Positions 49,195 through 59,802 of a DNA stretch of 64,000 nucleotides are shown here, piece by piece. Under the pieces are notes generated by a model, which was not told where the DNA came from, did not search any database, and saw nothing but the letters and a program-made list of their open reading frames with translations. The stretch is from Nonomuraea aurantiaca (lineage in GTDB: Bacteria; Actinomycetota; Actinomycetes; Streptosporangiales; Streptosporangiaceae). Where the stretch lies: positions 186,001-250,000 of the forward strand of contig NZ_JAIWNB010000012.1 in the NCBI RefSeq assembly GCF_020215705.1, read 5' to 3'. How positions within the stretch are numbered: position 1 is the first letter of the stretch; every line of letters begins with the position of its first letter. A program made the translations under genes and the position numbers.

Positions 49195-50145
49195 ATGAGT
49201 ATCGACACCCTTCCGCGGGCGGTGCGGCGCAGCCGGCACCTTCCGCCCGGCCGCCGCTGGCGTTCCAGACTGGACGTCAAGGTGATGCCGTACACCCTGG
49301 TGTCCCCGTACTTCATCCTGTTCGCCGCCTTCGGGCTCTTCCCGCTGGCGTTCACCCTCTACTACTCGCTCTACGACTACGACCTGGCCGGGACCACGAA
49401 GTGGACCGGGCTGGGCAACTACGCCAAGCTGCTGGCCGACGAGGACTTCTGGAACGCCGTCACCAACACGGTCGGCATGTTCCTGCTGGCCACCATCCCG
49501 CAGCTGCTGCTGGCGCTGTTCCTGGCCAACGCGCTGAACAAGCGGTTCCGGCTGCGCCTGGCGATCCGGATGAGCGTGCTGCTGCCGCTGGTGACCTCGG
49601 TGGTCGCGGTGGCGGTCGTGTTCACCCAGCTCTTCGCCCGTGACTGGGGCCTGGTCAACTGGATCCTCAGCTGGTTCGGCATGGACGCCATCAACTGGCG
49701 GGCCGAGCGGGTCCCGTCGTGGCTGGCCATCGCCACCATGGTCGACTGGCGCTGGACCGGCTACAACGCGATCATCTTCCTGGCCGGCATGCAGACGATC
49801 CCGCGCGACCTGTACGAGGCCGCGGCCATCGACGGGGCCTCGCGGCGGCGGCAGTTCTGGCAGATCACCCTGCCGATGCTCCGCCCGACCATGATCTTCG
49901 TGGTGCTCAACTCCACGATCGGCGGGCTCACGCTGTTCTCCGAGCCGACGACGTTCTACAACGGCAACGTCGACGGCGGGTCGCAGGGCCAGTTCCAGAC
50001 GGTCGCGATGTTCGTCGTCAAGCAGGGCTTCCGCGAGTTCGACTACGGGTACGCCGCCGCGGCGGCCTGGCTGCTGTTCCTGCTCATCCTCATCGGCGCG
50101 TTGATCAACTTCCTGTTCGTCCGCAGGATCGGGGGCACCAAATGA
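49195..50145 (+). CDS. cebF: Cellobiose ABC transporter permease CebF
   Basis: A 316-residue permease with six membrane helices. It starts MSIDTLPRAVRRSRHLPPGR and has the MalF-type first helix (YTLVSPYFILFAAFGLFPLAF). The EAA loop is PRDLYEAAAIDGASRRRQFWQITLPML. It pairs with CebG to form the channel. The stop overlaps the cebG start as ATGA. Confidence 0.92.
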   Translation: MSIDTLPRAVRRSRHLPPGRRWRSRLDVKVMPYTLVSPYFILFAAFGLFPLAFTLYYSLYDYDLAGTTKWTGLGNYAKLLADEDFWNAVTNTVGMFLLATIPQLLLALFLANALNKRFRLRLAIRMSVLLPLVTSVVAVAVVFTQLFARDWGLVNWILSWFGMDAINWRAERVPSWLAIATMVDWRWTGYNAIIFLAGMQTIPRDLYEAAAIDGASRRRQFWQITLPMLRPTMIFVVLNSTIGGLTLFSEPTTFYNGNVDGGSQGQFQTVAMFVVKQGFREFDYGYAAAAAWLLFLLILIGALINFLFVRRIGGTK

Positions 50146-50968
50146 CCAACTGGTCGCCGACCCTCATCACCCGGGTCATGCTGGCGCTGGCCATCGTGCT
50201 GTCCGCCTTCCCGCTGTACTGGATGCTGGTCATCGCCTCGCGGACCAACGCCGACGCGGTCGCGGTGCCGCCGCCGTTCCTGCCCGGCGGGAACCTCGGC
50301 CAGAACATCGTCGCGGTGCTCAACAACGAGGACGCCCACTTCCTGCTCGGCCTGACCAACTCGTTCATCGTGGCGAGCGTCGTCACGGTCTCGGTGGTCA
50401 TCATCTCGACGCTGGCCGGCTTCTCCTTCGCCAACCTGTCGTTCAAGGGCAGGAACGTGCTGCTCCTGGCCGTCCTGCTGACGATGGCGGTGCCGCTGCA
50501 GCAGATGGGCGTGGTGCCGCTCTACCGGCTGATGGTGAGCCTGGAGTGGACGGGCACCCTCAAGGCGGTCATCCTGCCGTACCTGCTCAACGGGTTCGGC
50601 GTGTTCCTGATGACCCAGTACACCCGCCAGGCGGTGCCGATGGAGCTGGTCGAGGCGGCCAGGGTCGACGGCGCGGCCACCCTGCGGATCTGGTGGAACG
50701 TCGTGCTGCCGGCCGTGCGGCCGGGCATGGCGGTGCTCGGGATCAATACGTTCATGCTGATGTGGAATGACTTCATGTGGCCGCTGATCGTCCTCACTCC
50801 GGACAATCCGACCGTGCAGATCGCGATCACCTCGCTGAACGCCAGGTTCTCCACCAACTACACATTGATCTTCGCGGGAACGGCGCTGTCCATCATTCCG
50901 CTCATCGCGGTATTCGTCGCATTCGGCCGCCAGATCGTCGGCGGACTCATGGAAGGTGCGGTCAAGGC

Positions 50969-50972
<4 letters not shown>
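50142..50972 (+). CDS. cebG: Cellobiose ABC transporter permease CebG
   Basis: A 276-residue permease of the MalG type with six membrane helices. The EAA loop is PMELVEAARVDGAATLRIWWNVVLPAV, and GGLMEGAVKA at the C-terminus is typical. It overlaps cebF by four bases and bglC by four (GTGA). No ATPase gene is present, so MsiK encoded elsewhere presumably energises the system. Confidence 0.92.
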
Positions 50973-52358
<1,386 letters not shown>

Positions 52359-52378
<20 letters not shown>

Positions 52379-53360
52379 GGCAGTCGCTGCTCTGGCCGGA
52401 GTAGGCCGTGGCACGGTTTCGAGAGTCATCAACGGCTCACCCAACGTGAGCGAGAAGGCCCGCGACGCTGTGCAACGGGCCATCCAGGAGCTGGGCTACG
52501 TCCCCAACCGGGCGGCGCGGGCGCTGGTCACCCGGCGCACCGACACGGTGGCGCTGGTGGTGTCCGAGTCCGAGCTGCGCGTCTTCGACGAGCCCTACTT
52601 CGCCGGGACCATCAGGGGCATCGGCTCGGCGCTGGCCGAGACGGGCCTCCAGCTGATCCTGGCCATGGCCCAGTCGCAGGAGGAGCACGAGCGCCTGGAG
52701 CACTACCTGACGGGGCAGCACGTCGACGGCGTGCTGCTCCTGTCGCTGCACGGCGCCGACCCGCTGCCCGGCCGGCTGGAGGCGATGGGCGTGCCGACCG
52801 TGCTGGGCGGCCGCCCGGTCGGCCTCACCCCCTACAGCTACGTCGACATGGACAACCGGGCCGGGGCCCGGCAGGCGGTCAAGCACCTGCTGGGTCTCGG
52901 CCGGCGGCGCATCGCCACGATCGCCGGGCCGCAGGACATGGGCGTGGGCGTCGACCGGCTGGCCGGCTTCCACGACGCGCTGCTCACCTCGGGTGCCCGG
53001 GAGCTGGTGGCCTACGGCGGCGACTTCTCCGAGGAGAGCGGCGCGGCGGCGATGCGCGAGCTGCTGGCCGCCGAGCCGGAGCTCGACGCCGTGTTCGCCG
53101 CCTCGGACCCGCTGGCGGTGGGGGCGATGCGGGTGCTCAAGACGGAGGGCCGGGCCATCCCGGATGACGTGGCGGTGGTGGGGTTCGACGACTCCAAGGT
53201 CGCCTTGCACGCCGACCCGCCGCTGACCACCGTGCACCAGCCGGCCGAGGAGATGGGCCGCCAGATGGCGCGGCTGCTGGTCGCGCGGATCAACGGCGAG
53301 GTGCTCCGCCAGCCCGTGGTCATCCTCGACACCCATCTGGTGCGCCGGGCGTCGGCCTGA
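52359..53360 (+). CDS. cebR: LacI-family cellobiose repressor CebR
   Basis: A 333-residue LacI/GalR regulator. The HTH and hinge are RPTLEAVAALAGVGRGTVSR with VINGSPNVSEKARDAVQRA; the position is GVGRGTVSR where most LacI proteins have GVSxxTVSR. The periplasmic-binding-like effector domain follows (VALVVSESELRVFDEPYFAG, VDGVLLLSLHG, IATIAGPQDMGVGVDRLAGF, AVVGFDDSKVALHADPPLTT). It presumably binds the two TGGGAGCGCTCCCA sites upstream of cebE and is released by cellobiose or cellotriose. Overlap with bglC places it in the operon it represses, giving negative autoregulation. Confidence 0.92.
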
Positions 53361-53415
53361 CCAGGGGATATCCTTTGCCCGGCCCCCTGCTTGACCCCCG
53401 AGAGAGGATCCTTCC

Positions 53416-54258
53416 GTGCCCCAGCTCGCCGCCGCCGGATACACCGCGCAGATCAGCCCGCGCGGCGCCGCGCTCAGGACGCTCCGCCACGGCGCGCGCG
53501 ACCTGATCACGAGCTGGCCCGCCGAGGGCCCGGTCCCCTATTTCGCGGGCACGATCCTCGCTCCCTGGCCGAACCGGGTGGGCGGCGCCCGCTATCCGTT
53601 CGGCGGGCGGACGCACGAGCTGGCGGTGAGCGAGCCCGAGCGCGGCCACGCCCTGCACGGGCTGGTGTCCAGCGTCGACTGGCAGGTCGTGGAGCTGCTG
53701 GCCGCCGAGGACCACCACGCCTTCGTACGCCTGGCGCACACGATCACCCCCACGGCCGGTTACCCGTTCACGTTGACGCTGCGGGTGCTCCACCGGCTCG
53801 ACGAGCACGGACTGACCACCACGGTCACCGCCCGCAACGACGGCGCCGACGCCGCCCCCTACGGCTGCGGCCCCCATCCCTGGCTGCTCGGCGACGACCT
53901 GGAGCTGCCCGCCGCCAAGGTGCTGGTCACCGACGAGGACCTGCTGCCCCGGTCCCTGGACGACGTGTCCGGCTCCCCGTACGACTTCCGCGAGGCCAGG
54001 CCGCTCGACGGCGACGTGATCGACCACGCGTTCACCGGGCTGGCGGCCGGAGAGGCCCGGGTCGGGGGCGTACGCATGACGTGGGACCCGGCGGTGCTGC
54101 CGTGGGTGCAGGTGTGCACCAGCGGGCAACTCGGCTACGAGGGCGTGGCGGTGGAGCCCATGACCTGCCCGCCCGACGCGTTCAACTCCGGCACCGACGT
54201 GGTGGTGCTCGAACCGGGCGGCGAGCACGTGGCCAGCTGGACGATCAGCGCCGCTTGA
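53416..54258 (+). CDS. Aldose 1-epimerase family protein
   Basis: A 280-residue mutarotase-like enzyme. It has ITSWPAEGPVPYFAGTILAPW, PNRVGGARYPFGGRTHELAV, ERGHALHGLVSSVDW, the active-site His in YGCGPHPWLLG and the acid Glu region GVAVEPMTCPPDAFN. It would interconvert alpha- and beta-anomers of glucose or a related aldose, which fits with glucose release by BglC just upstream. The start is GTG 53416 with GAGAGG upstream, 55 bp after cebR. Confidence 0.88.
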   Translation: MPQLAAAGYTAQISPRGAALRTLRHGARDLITSWPAEGPVPYFAGTILAPWPNRVGGARYPFGGRTHELAVSEPERGHALHGLVSSVDWQVVELLAAEDHHAFVRLAHTITPTAGYPFTLTLRVLHRLDEHGLTTTVTARNDGADAAPYGCGPHPWLLGDDLELPAAKVLVTDEDLLPRSLDDVSGSPYDFREARPLDGDVIDHAFTGLAAGEARVGGVRMTWDPAVLPWVQVCTSGQLGYEGVAVEPMTCPPDAFNSGTDVVVLEPGGEHVASWTISAA

Positions 54259-54311
54259 CGGATCCGGCCGAACTGGACGATCAGCGCGGCCCGGCCCCAC
54301 AATCAGGTCTC

Positions 54312-55307
54312 GTGGACAGCAGGACGAAACGGCGTCTATCGCCCGCCGAGCTCGACGCCCTCGCCCGGCGCGCGCTCGGCGCGGGCGTGACCGAATCCAC
54401 CGAACTCACCGACGGCTACGCCAACGCGGTCTGGCGGCTCCTCCTGGACGACGGCCGCGACGTGGTACTCAAGCTGGCTCCGCCCCCCGAGCTGGACCAG
54501 CTCAGCTACGAGCGCAACCTGCTGCGGATGGAGGCGGCGGCCTGCGAGCTGGCCGTCGCCGCGGGCGTGCCGGTGGCGACGCTGCTGGCCGCCGGGTTCG
54601 ACGATCCGGTGCTCGGCGGCGACTACCTGCTGTTCGGGACGCTCGACGGCGTGTCGTGGAACGACGTGAAACCGGACGGCGGCGACGCGCTCCGGCGCGA
54701 GCTGGGCCGCCACCTGGCCAGGTTCAACACGGTGACGGGCGAGGTGTTCGGCTACCCGCACGCGGGCATCACCGGCCGCACCTGGCGCGAGGCGTACCTG
54801 GCCATGGTGGACGCGCTGCTGGCCGACACCGAGCGCTACCCGACGCCGCTCCCCCGGCCCGCCGCGGAGATCGGCGCGGTGCTCGCGGCCGCCGCGCCGG
54901 TGCTGGACGAGGTGACCACGCCGCACCTCGTCCACTTCGACGTCTGGGCCGGCAACGTCTTCCTGGACCTGTCAGGGACGCCCAGGATCCAGGCCATCAT
55001 CGACCACGAGCGGGCGTTCTGGGGCGACCCGCTGGCCGAGTTCGTCACGCCGACCATCTTCGGCGAGCTGCGCGACGACGACCCGCTGCTGGCCGGGTAC
55101 CGCGAGGTGACCCCGCTGGAGCTCACCCCCGCCGCGCGGACCCGGCTCGACCTCTATCGCGCCTACCTCTATCTGATCCTGCTGGTGGAGAACGGGCCGC
55201 GGCAGTATCCCGAGTCGGAGTACGCGCGGGCCCGCGACCTGTCCACCACCTCACTCACGGAGGTCCTGGACCGCCTCGTAGGAGGTGCCCCCGGCGCCCG
55301 CGCCTAG
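54312..55307 (+). CDS. APH/choline-kinase-fold phosphotransferase
   Basis: A 331-residue protein of the aminoglycoside/choline/homoserine kinase fold. The N-lobe has LTDGYANAVWRLLLDDGRDVVLKLAPP (ATP-binding Lys in VLKL). The Brenner-type catalytic loop is HLVHFDVWAGNVFLD and the metal-binding Asp is in IQAIIDHERAFWGDPLAEF. The substrate is unknown (small alcohol, sugar or antibiotic). The start is GTG 54312. Its last 57 bases overlap the convergent M64 peptidase gene. Confidence 0.88.
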   Translation: MDSRTKRRLSPAELDALARRALGAGVTESTELTDGYANAVWRLLLDDGRDVVLKLAPPPELDQLSYERNLLRMEAAACELAVAAGVPVATLLAAGFDDPVLGGDYLLFGTLDGVSWNDVKPDGGDALRRELGRHLARFNTVTGEVFGYPHAGITGRTWREAYLAMVDALLADTERYPTPLPRPAAEIGAVLAAAAPVLDEVTTPHLVHFDVWAGNVFLDLSGTPRIQAIIDHERAFWGDPLAEFVTPTIFGELRDDDPLLAGYREVTPLELTPAARTRLDLYRAYLYLILLVENGPRQYPESEYARARDLSTTSLTEVLDRLVGGAPGARA

Positions 55308-57506
55308 CTTGCCGCACTGCCCCGCGCCCAGGCCGGTGACCTTGTTGGGCACGCCCAGGTCAACCGGCGCGGGCGTGTTGCCCGTACAGGCGAGCGCGCC
55401 CTTGACCGTGGTGCCCGACAGGATCGGCGCCGTGTTCGAGGTCAGCAGGGCCGCGCCGCGGATGTCGGCGCCCACGACGGCCAGCGCCCCGGCGCGGTCG
55501 ACCGTCAGCGCGCCGTCCACCCGCGCGCCGAGGACCTGCACCGAGGCGGCCCGCGAGGCGATGAGCGCGCCGGACAGGCGGCCGCCGGTGACGACCACCG
55601 AGGCGCCCGCCCGCACGGTCACCGGGCCGCTCACCTGCGCGTGGTCCAGGCAGGTGACGCCGTCGGTGACGGTCAGCGGGCCGCGCTGGGCGCCGGTGAG
55701 GGTCCTGGTGCAGGCGGGCGGCGGAGCGATCGTGGTGACCGTGAAGCTGCCTGCTTTGCCGTAGTTGCCCGAGCCGTCGATGGAGCGGTACTCGATCGTG
55801 TGCCGCCCTCTGGGGAGCTTGCCGTACACGAGGGAGTCGATGGTCGTGCCGTCCTCGGTGAACGTCCACGGCAGGTCGGAGGAGGTCGGCCAGCCGAAGT
55901 AGTTGAACCAGCCGTCGCCATCGACCCTCGACTCCGAGACCACGTAACCGCCCTGGTCGTCGGTGCCGGTCAGCTTCATCGAGAACGGCCCGTTGTAGAC
56001 GTAGGTGTCGCCGGACCTGACGAGCGGCCGCGACAGCTCGTAGCCCGTCTTCGGCGAGGTGGCGTCGACCGTCCAGGTCAGCGTCCGGTCGCCGACCATC
56101 GCGGTGAGCGTGTGCGTGCCGTCCGCCGGCTTCAGCGCGCCGAGGTCCAGGTCGCTGTCGTCCTCGCCGACCCGCTTGCCGTCGAGCGCCCACACGACCG
56201 CGGGAATGCTCGCCGCCGGGTGCGTGGTCTCCACGTACACGACGCCGGTACGGCCCAGCGGCCGGTCCACCGAGGTGGCGGAGACGACGCCGGGGGTGAC
56301 GCCGTCGGGCGGGGTGGTCAGCGACGTGTCGACGGTCCAGGAACGGGAGGCCGACATCGCGCCGCGGATCGCCGGGTCCCTGACGAAGCTCGTCGGGTCG
56401 GTGACCGTCGCCTTGACCGTGTGCGTGCCGGGGGTGAGGCCGAGCGCGCGTAAGTCGAGGGCCGTGCCCTGCTCGGCGGGCCGGTCCGTGCCGTCGACGT
56501 TCCAGGTGACGGTGAGCGCGTGGCCGTTCGGGCGCATCGGCTCCACCCAGAGCACCCGGTCGGCGCCGACGGGCGCGTCCGACGGGGTGGCGTCCTGGAT
56601 CACCGTCGTCTTGCCGGTGATCCGCTGCGCCATCACCTCCCGGCTCACCTGGTCGTAGTAGTAGCCGAGCGTCTTCATCATCGAGTGCCGGCTCGGCCGC
56701 CAGACGCCCGTGGTGGCGTACATGCCGCCCTCGTAGCGGCCGATCGGGCCGCCGGACTCGCTGGGCTCGCCCAGCCAGCGCCACCACTTCTTCTTCTGTT
56801 CGAGCATCTGCTGCTCGGTCAGCAGCGTGTGGTGGGCGGAGGCGGGCTCGGGCCCGGTGTACGCGCCGCCGGGGACGCCGCGCTGGTAGTAGTCGTACTC
56901 GTCCTGCAGGCCGCCCAGGGAGTGGCCCAGCTCGTGCGGGCTGATCAGGGCGGACATGGAGTTGCTGCCGGAGGCGGTCGCGTAGGAACCGCCCGCGCCG
57001 CCGTACGTCCCGCTGTTGGCCAGCGCGAGGATCTGCCGGTTGGCCGAGGTCGTGCCGGTGACCAGGTTCGCGTAGCGGGTGGCGGCGGTGTTGTCCATGG
57101 TGATCAGCCGCTGGACGCTGCCGGGGTTGCACTGGCCCCAGAAGCCCATGCTGAGCGGGGTGGTCTTCTTCGGCGAGGTCAGGGCGGGGTCGCAGCTGAC
57201 ACCCGACTCGCCGGAGACGATGTCCACCCGGTAGACGTTGATGTAGGCGCGGTAGGACTTGTACGGCTCGATGGACCACATCACGTTGAGGTGCCGGTCG
57301 ACGTCCGCCTGGAACTTCGCCTGCTCGGACTCGGTGTAGCCGTCGCCCATGATGACCAGGTTGAACCGTTTGGCGGGCGTACCGGTGACCTGGACCGGGA
57401 CGACGGTGGCAGCGCCGGGCGCGGCGGCCGCGTCGGCGTTGGCTGGGGGGATGTATAAGACGGCGGCGGCCAGGACCAGGGCCGCGGATCTACGCATGAT
57501 CCGCAT
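55251..57506 (-). CDS. Secreted M64-family zinc metallopeptidase with Ig-like and beta-helix-like tail
   Basis: A 751-residue secreted protein. The signal peptide is residues 1 to ~26 (SAALVLAAAVLYIPPANADA). The M64 peptidase domain (~40-330) has FNLVIMGDGYTESEQAKFQAD and the zinc site SPHELGHSLGGLQDEYDY (HExxH plus the downstream acidic ligand region). Two Ig-like repeats (~370-550) follow, with parallel wording HALTVTWNVDGTDRPAEQGT and ASIPAVVWALDGKRVGEDDS, then another beta domain. The tail (~640-751) consists of short repeats (GPVTVRAGASVVVTGGRLSG, GALTVDRAGALAVVGADI) that look like a beta-helix. The start is ATG 57506 or 57497. It ends inside the convergent kinase gene. Confidence 0.88.
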   Translation of the reverse strand: MRIMRRSAALVLAAAVLYIPPANADAAAAPGAATVVPVQVTGTPAKRFNLVIMGDGYTESEQAKFQADVDRHLNVMWSIEPYKSYRAYINVYRVDIVSGESGVSCDPALTSPKKTTPLSMGFWGQCNPGSVQRLITMDNTAATRYANLVTGTTSANRQILALANSGTYGGAGGSYATASGSNSMSALISPHELGHSLGGLQDEYDYYQRGVPGGAYTGPEPASAHHTLLTEQQMLEQKKKWWRWLGEPSESGGPIGRYEGGMYATTGVWRPSRHSMMKTLGYYYDQVSREVMAQRITGKTTVIQDATPSDAPVGADRVLWVEPMRPNGHALTVTWNVDGTDRPAEQGTALDLRALGLTPGTHTVKATVTDPTSFVRDPAIRGAMSASRSWTVDTSLTTPPDGVTPGVVSATSVDRPLGRTGVVYVETTHPAASIPAVVWALDGKRVGEDDSDLDLGALKPADGTHTLTAMVGDRTLTWTVDATSPKTGYELSRPLVRSGDTYVYNGPFSMKLTGTDDQGGYVVSESRVDGDGWFNYFGWPTSSDLPWTFTEDGTTIDSLVYGKLPRGRHTIEYRSIDGSGNYGKAGSFTVTTIAPPPACTRTLTGAQRGPLTVTDGVTCLDHAQVSGPVTVRAGASVVVTGGRLSGALIASRAASVQVLGARVDGALTVDRAGALAVVGADIRGAALLTSNTAPILSGTTVKGALACTGNTPAPVDLGVPNKVTGLGAGQCGKLGAGAGGTSYEAVQDLRE

Positions 57507-57562
57507 TATCGGCCTGTTGCGTGCCGGCGTCTCATTCCGAAGCCGATAAATCTGGTGTCGGG

Positions 57563-58390
57563 TCAGGCTAGGGGGAGTTCGGCGAACAGGACCGGCTGGG
57601 TCGTGGGCTGCTCGGAGCCGCCCGCCGGTTCGATCGTGAGCCCGATGCGCTGGTCCCCCTTGGCCGCCCCGGCCAGCATGGGCGTGGTGACGCCGTCGGG
57701 GCGCCGGTCCAGGAGTCCCGCTGAGCGGATGCCGTCCGGGCCCATCAGCCACAGCTCGTACACCCTCGACCGGGGCAGTTCGGGCAGGCCCGACGAGGTG
57801 AACACCATCCGGCCCCGCGCGCGTGACACCACGACAGTTCCGCTGCCGCCCGCGGTGACCGGCAGCCGTACGGTCCGGACGTCGGGCGCCGCCAGGACCG
57901 CCGCGACCTCGCCGTCCCTGACCTGGAGGTCGCCCAGGTCGCGGCGGGCGTCGAAGACCACGACGCCGAGCGCGACGGCCGCCGCCGTGGACACGGCCGC
58001 CAGTCCGGCCACCACCCGCCCTCGCCTGCTCCGACGCCGCAGGGGCACGACGTCACTCCCGGTCACCACCTGACCGGCTGAGGACGACTTCGGCACCCAG
58101 ACCGTCGCGTCACCCGAGTACGGCCCCGCCGCCCAGACGGTCACGTCCCCCGGCGAGCCCGCGGGAGCCTGTGGCGTGCGGGCGACGGCCGTGAGGACGC
58201 GGGCGCGCAGGGCGGCGGGGGGTGGCTCGGCGACCGCGAGGGCGAGCAGGACAGCCGTCTCGCGCAGGCGCCGCACCTCCGTCCGGCACGACGGGCATTC
58301 CTCCATGTGCATGGCGAACAGCACCCCGTCGCGGTCCGGCAACGCGTGCACGGCGTAGGCGCCGGAAAGGCTGTGGAGCTCATCGCTCAT
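57563..58390 (-). CDS. Orphan RskA-like zinc anti-sigma factor
   Basis: A 275-residue membrane protein. The N-terminal ~80 residues form a ZAS-type anti-sigma domain starting MSDELHSLSGAYAVHALP, with the zinc motif HMEECPSCRTE (HxxxCxxC). A single membrane helix (~133-153, VVAGLAAVSTAAAVALGVVV) precedes an extracytoplasmic RskA domain (RARGRMVFTSSGLPELPRSR, YELWLMGPDGIRSAGLL, GLTIEPAGGSEQPT). Such proteins hold SigK-like ECF sigma factors until regulated proteolysis. No sigma factor gene is adjacent, unlike the usual sigK-rskA pair. ATG 58390 has GGAG upstream. Confidence 0.88.
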   Translation of the reverse strand: MSDELHSLSGAYAVHALPDRDGVLFAMHMEECPSCRTEVRRLRETAVLLALAVAEPPPAALRARVLTAVARTPQAPAGSPGDVTVWAAGPYSGDATVWVPKSSSAGQVVTGSDVVPLRRRSRRGRVVAGLAAVSTAAAVALGVVVFDARRDLGDLQVRDGEVAAVLAAPDVRTVRLPVTAGGSGTVVVSRARGRMVFTSSGLPELPRSRVYELWLMGPDGIRSAGLLDRRPDGVTTPMLAGAAKGDQRIGLTIEPAGGSEQPTTQPVLFAELPLA

Positions 58391-58508
58391 GTCGCACTCC
58401 ACGTCGGTCGGGGGTCACGTCATTACTTCAGTAGTACTTCGGCGTTTCGGGCGTGTCGGATGGCACGCGGCAAGTGCATTTCTCCATGGACAGAGTTAAA
58501 CTCAATAC

Positions 58509-59711
58509 GTGATGAATTCCTGTGTGATCGCGGGCGGCGGCCCGGCTGGCGCGATGCTCGCCCTGCTGCTGGCCAGAGCGGGTGTCGAGGTGACCCTGCT
58601 GGAGAAGCACGCCGACTTCCTCCGCGACTTCCGCGGCGACACGATCCACCCCTCGACGCTTCAGGTGCTGGACGAGCTCGGCCTGGCCACGGAGTTCCTG
58701 AAGATCCCGCACCGCAAGACGTACGGATTCACCCTCCTGACCGACGACGGGCCGATCCAGATGGCCAACCTTCGGGGGCTACCGGGCAAGTACGACTACA
58801 TCGCGTTCGTCCCGCAATGGGACTTCCTGAAGCTCGTCACGTCGGCCGCCGAGAAGTACCCGACATTCCGGCTGCTCATGAACGCCGAGGCGTACGGGCT
58901 GATCCGCGAGGACGGCGCGGCCCGCGGGCTGCGCTACCGGGACAAGTCGGGCGAGCACGAGATCAGGGCGGAGCTGACCGTGGCCGCGGACGGCCGCGGC
59001 TCGACGCTCCGCGCGGCCGCCGGGCTGGTGCCGCAGGAGTTCGGCGCGCCGATGGACGTCCTGTGGTTCCGGCTGCCGCGCCTCGAGAGCGACCCTGACC
59101 AGACGTTCCTGCGGATCTCCACCGGCCACGCGATGGTGGGCATCAACAGGGAGACCTACTGGCAGCTGGCCTACCTCATCCCCAAGGGCGGCTACGACCG
59201 GCTGGCCGGTCAGGGCATCGACTCGCTCCGTGAGCCGGTGGCGCGGCTGCTGCCGTACCTGGAGGGGCGCGTCGGGCAGATCGCGAGCTTCGACGACGTC
59301 AGCATGCTCACGGTGGTGCTCAACCGGCTCCGCCGCTGGTACCGGCCCGGTTTCCTGGCCATCGGCGACGCGGCGCACGCGATGTCGCCGGTGTTCGGCG
59401 TCGGCATCAACCTGGCGGTGCAGGACGCGGTCGCCACGGCCAACCTGATCGCCGAGCCGCTGAGGACGGGCCGGCCCATCCCGGAGGCCACGTTGCGCCG
59501 GCTGGAACGCCGCCGCATGCTGCCCACCAGGATCACCCAGGCCGCGCAGCGCGTGGCTCAGGACCGGCTGCTCGGCCCGACGATCGACAGCCAGGTGGGG
59601 CCGCCGCGCATCCCGGCGAACCTGCCGCAGAATCCCCTGTTCAGCGGGGTGATACGGCGATTCCTCGGGTTGGGCGTGCGCCCGGAACACGTGCGGACAC
59701 CCGAACTGTGA
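58509..59711 (+). CDS. FAD-dependent monooxygenase (UbiH/PHBH family)
   Basis: A 400-residue flavoprotein. The N-terminal FAD motif is CVIAGGGPAGAMLALLLARA, with the acidic end in TLLEKHADFLRDFRGDTIHP. The DG motif is LTVAADGRGSTLRAAAG and the second FAD motif is FLAIGDAAHAMSPVFGVGIN. It hydroxylates an aromatic or polyketide substrate with NAD(P)H and O2. GTG 58509 is immediately followed by ATG; no Shine-Dalgarno sequence is seen, and a TTAAACT-like -10 lies ~10 bp upstream within the palindrome GAGTTAAACTC (58493-58503), so the mRNA is probably leaderless. It is divergent from the anti-sigma gene. Confidence 0.9.
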   Translation: MMNSCVIAGGGPAGAMLALLLARAGVEVTLLEKHADFLRDFRGDTIHPSTLQVLDELGLATEFLKIPHRKTYGFTLLTDDGPIQMANLRGLPGKYDYIAFVPQWDFLKLVTSAAEKYPTFRLLMNAEAYGLIREDGAARGLRYRDKSGEHEIRAELTVAADGRGSTLRAAAGLVPQEFGAPMDVLWFRLPRLESDPDQTFLRISTGHAMVGINRETYWQLAYLIPKGGYDRLAGQGIDSLREPVARLLPYLEGRVGQIASFDDVSMLTVVLNRLRRWYRPGFLAIGDAAHAMSPVFGVGINLAVQDAVATANLIAEPLRTGRPIPEATLRRLERRRMLPTRITQAAQRVAQDRLLGPTIDSQVGPPRIPANLPQNPLFSGVIRRFLGLGVRPEHVRTPEL

Positions 59712-59802
59712 CCTGTCCCGTTCCCCGGGCCGCGGGACCGCGTTCTCACAACGTGGACATCGCGGTCGGTGACGCCGAGCCGGTAGCATACCCTCGTATG
59801 TC

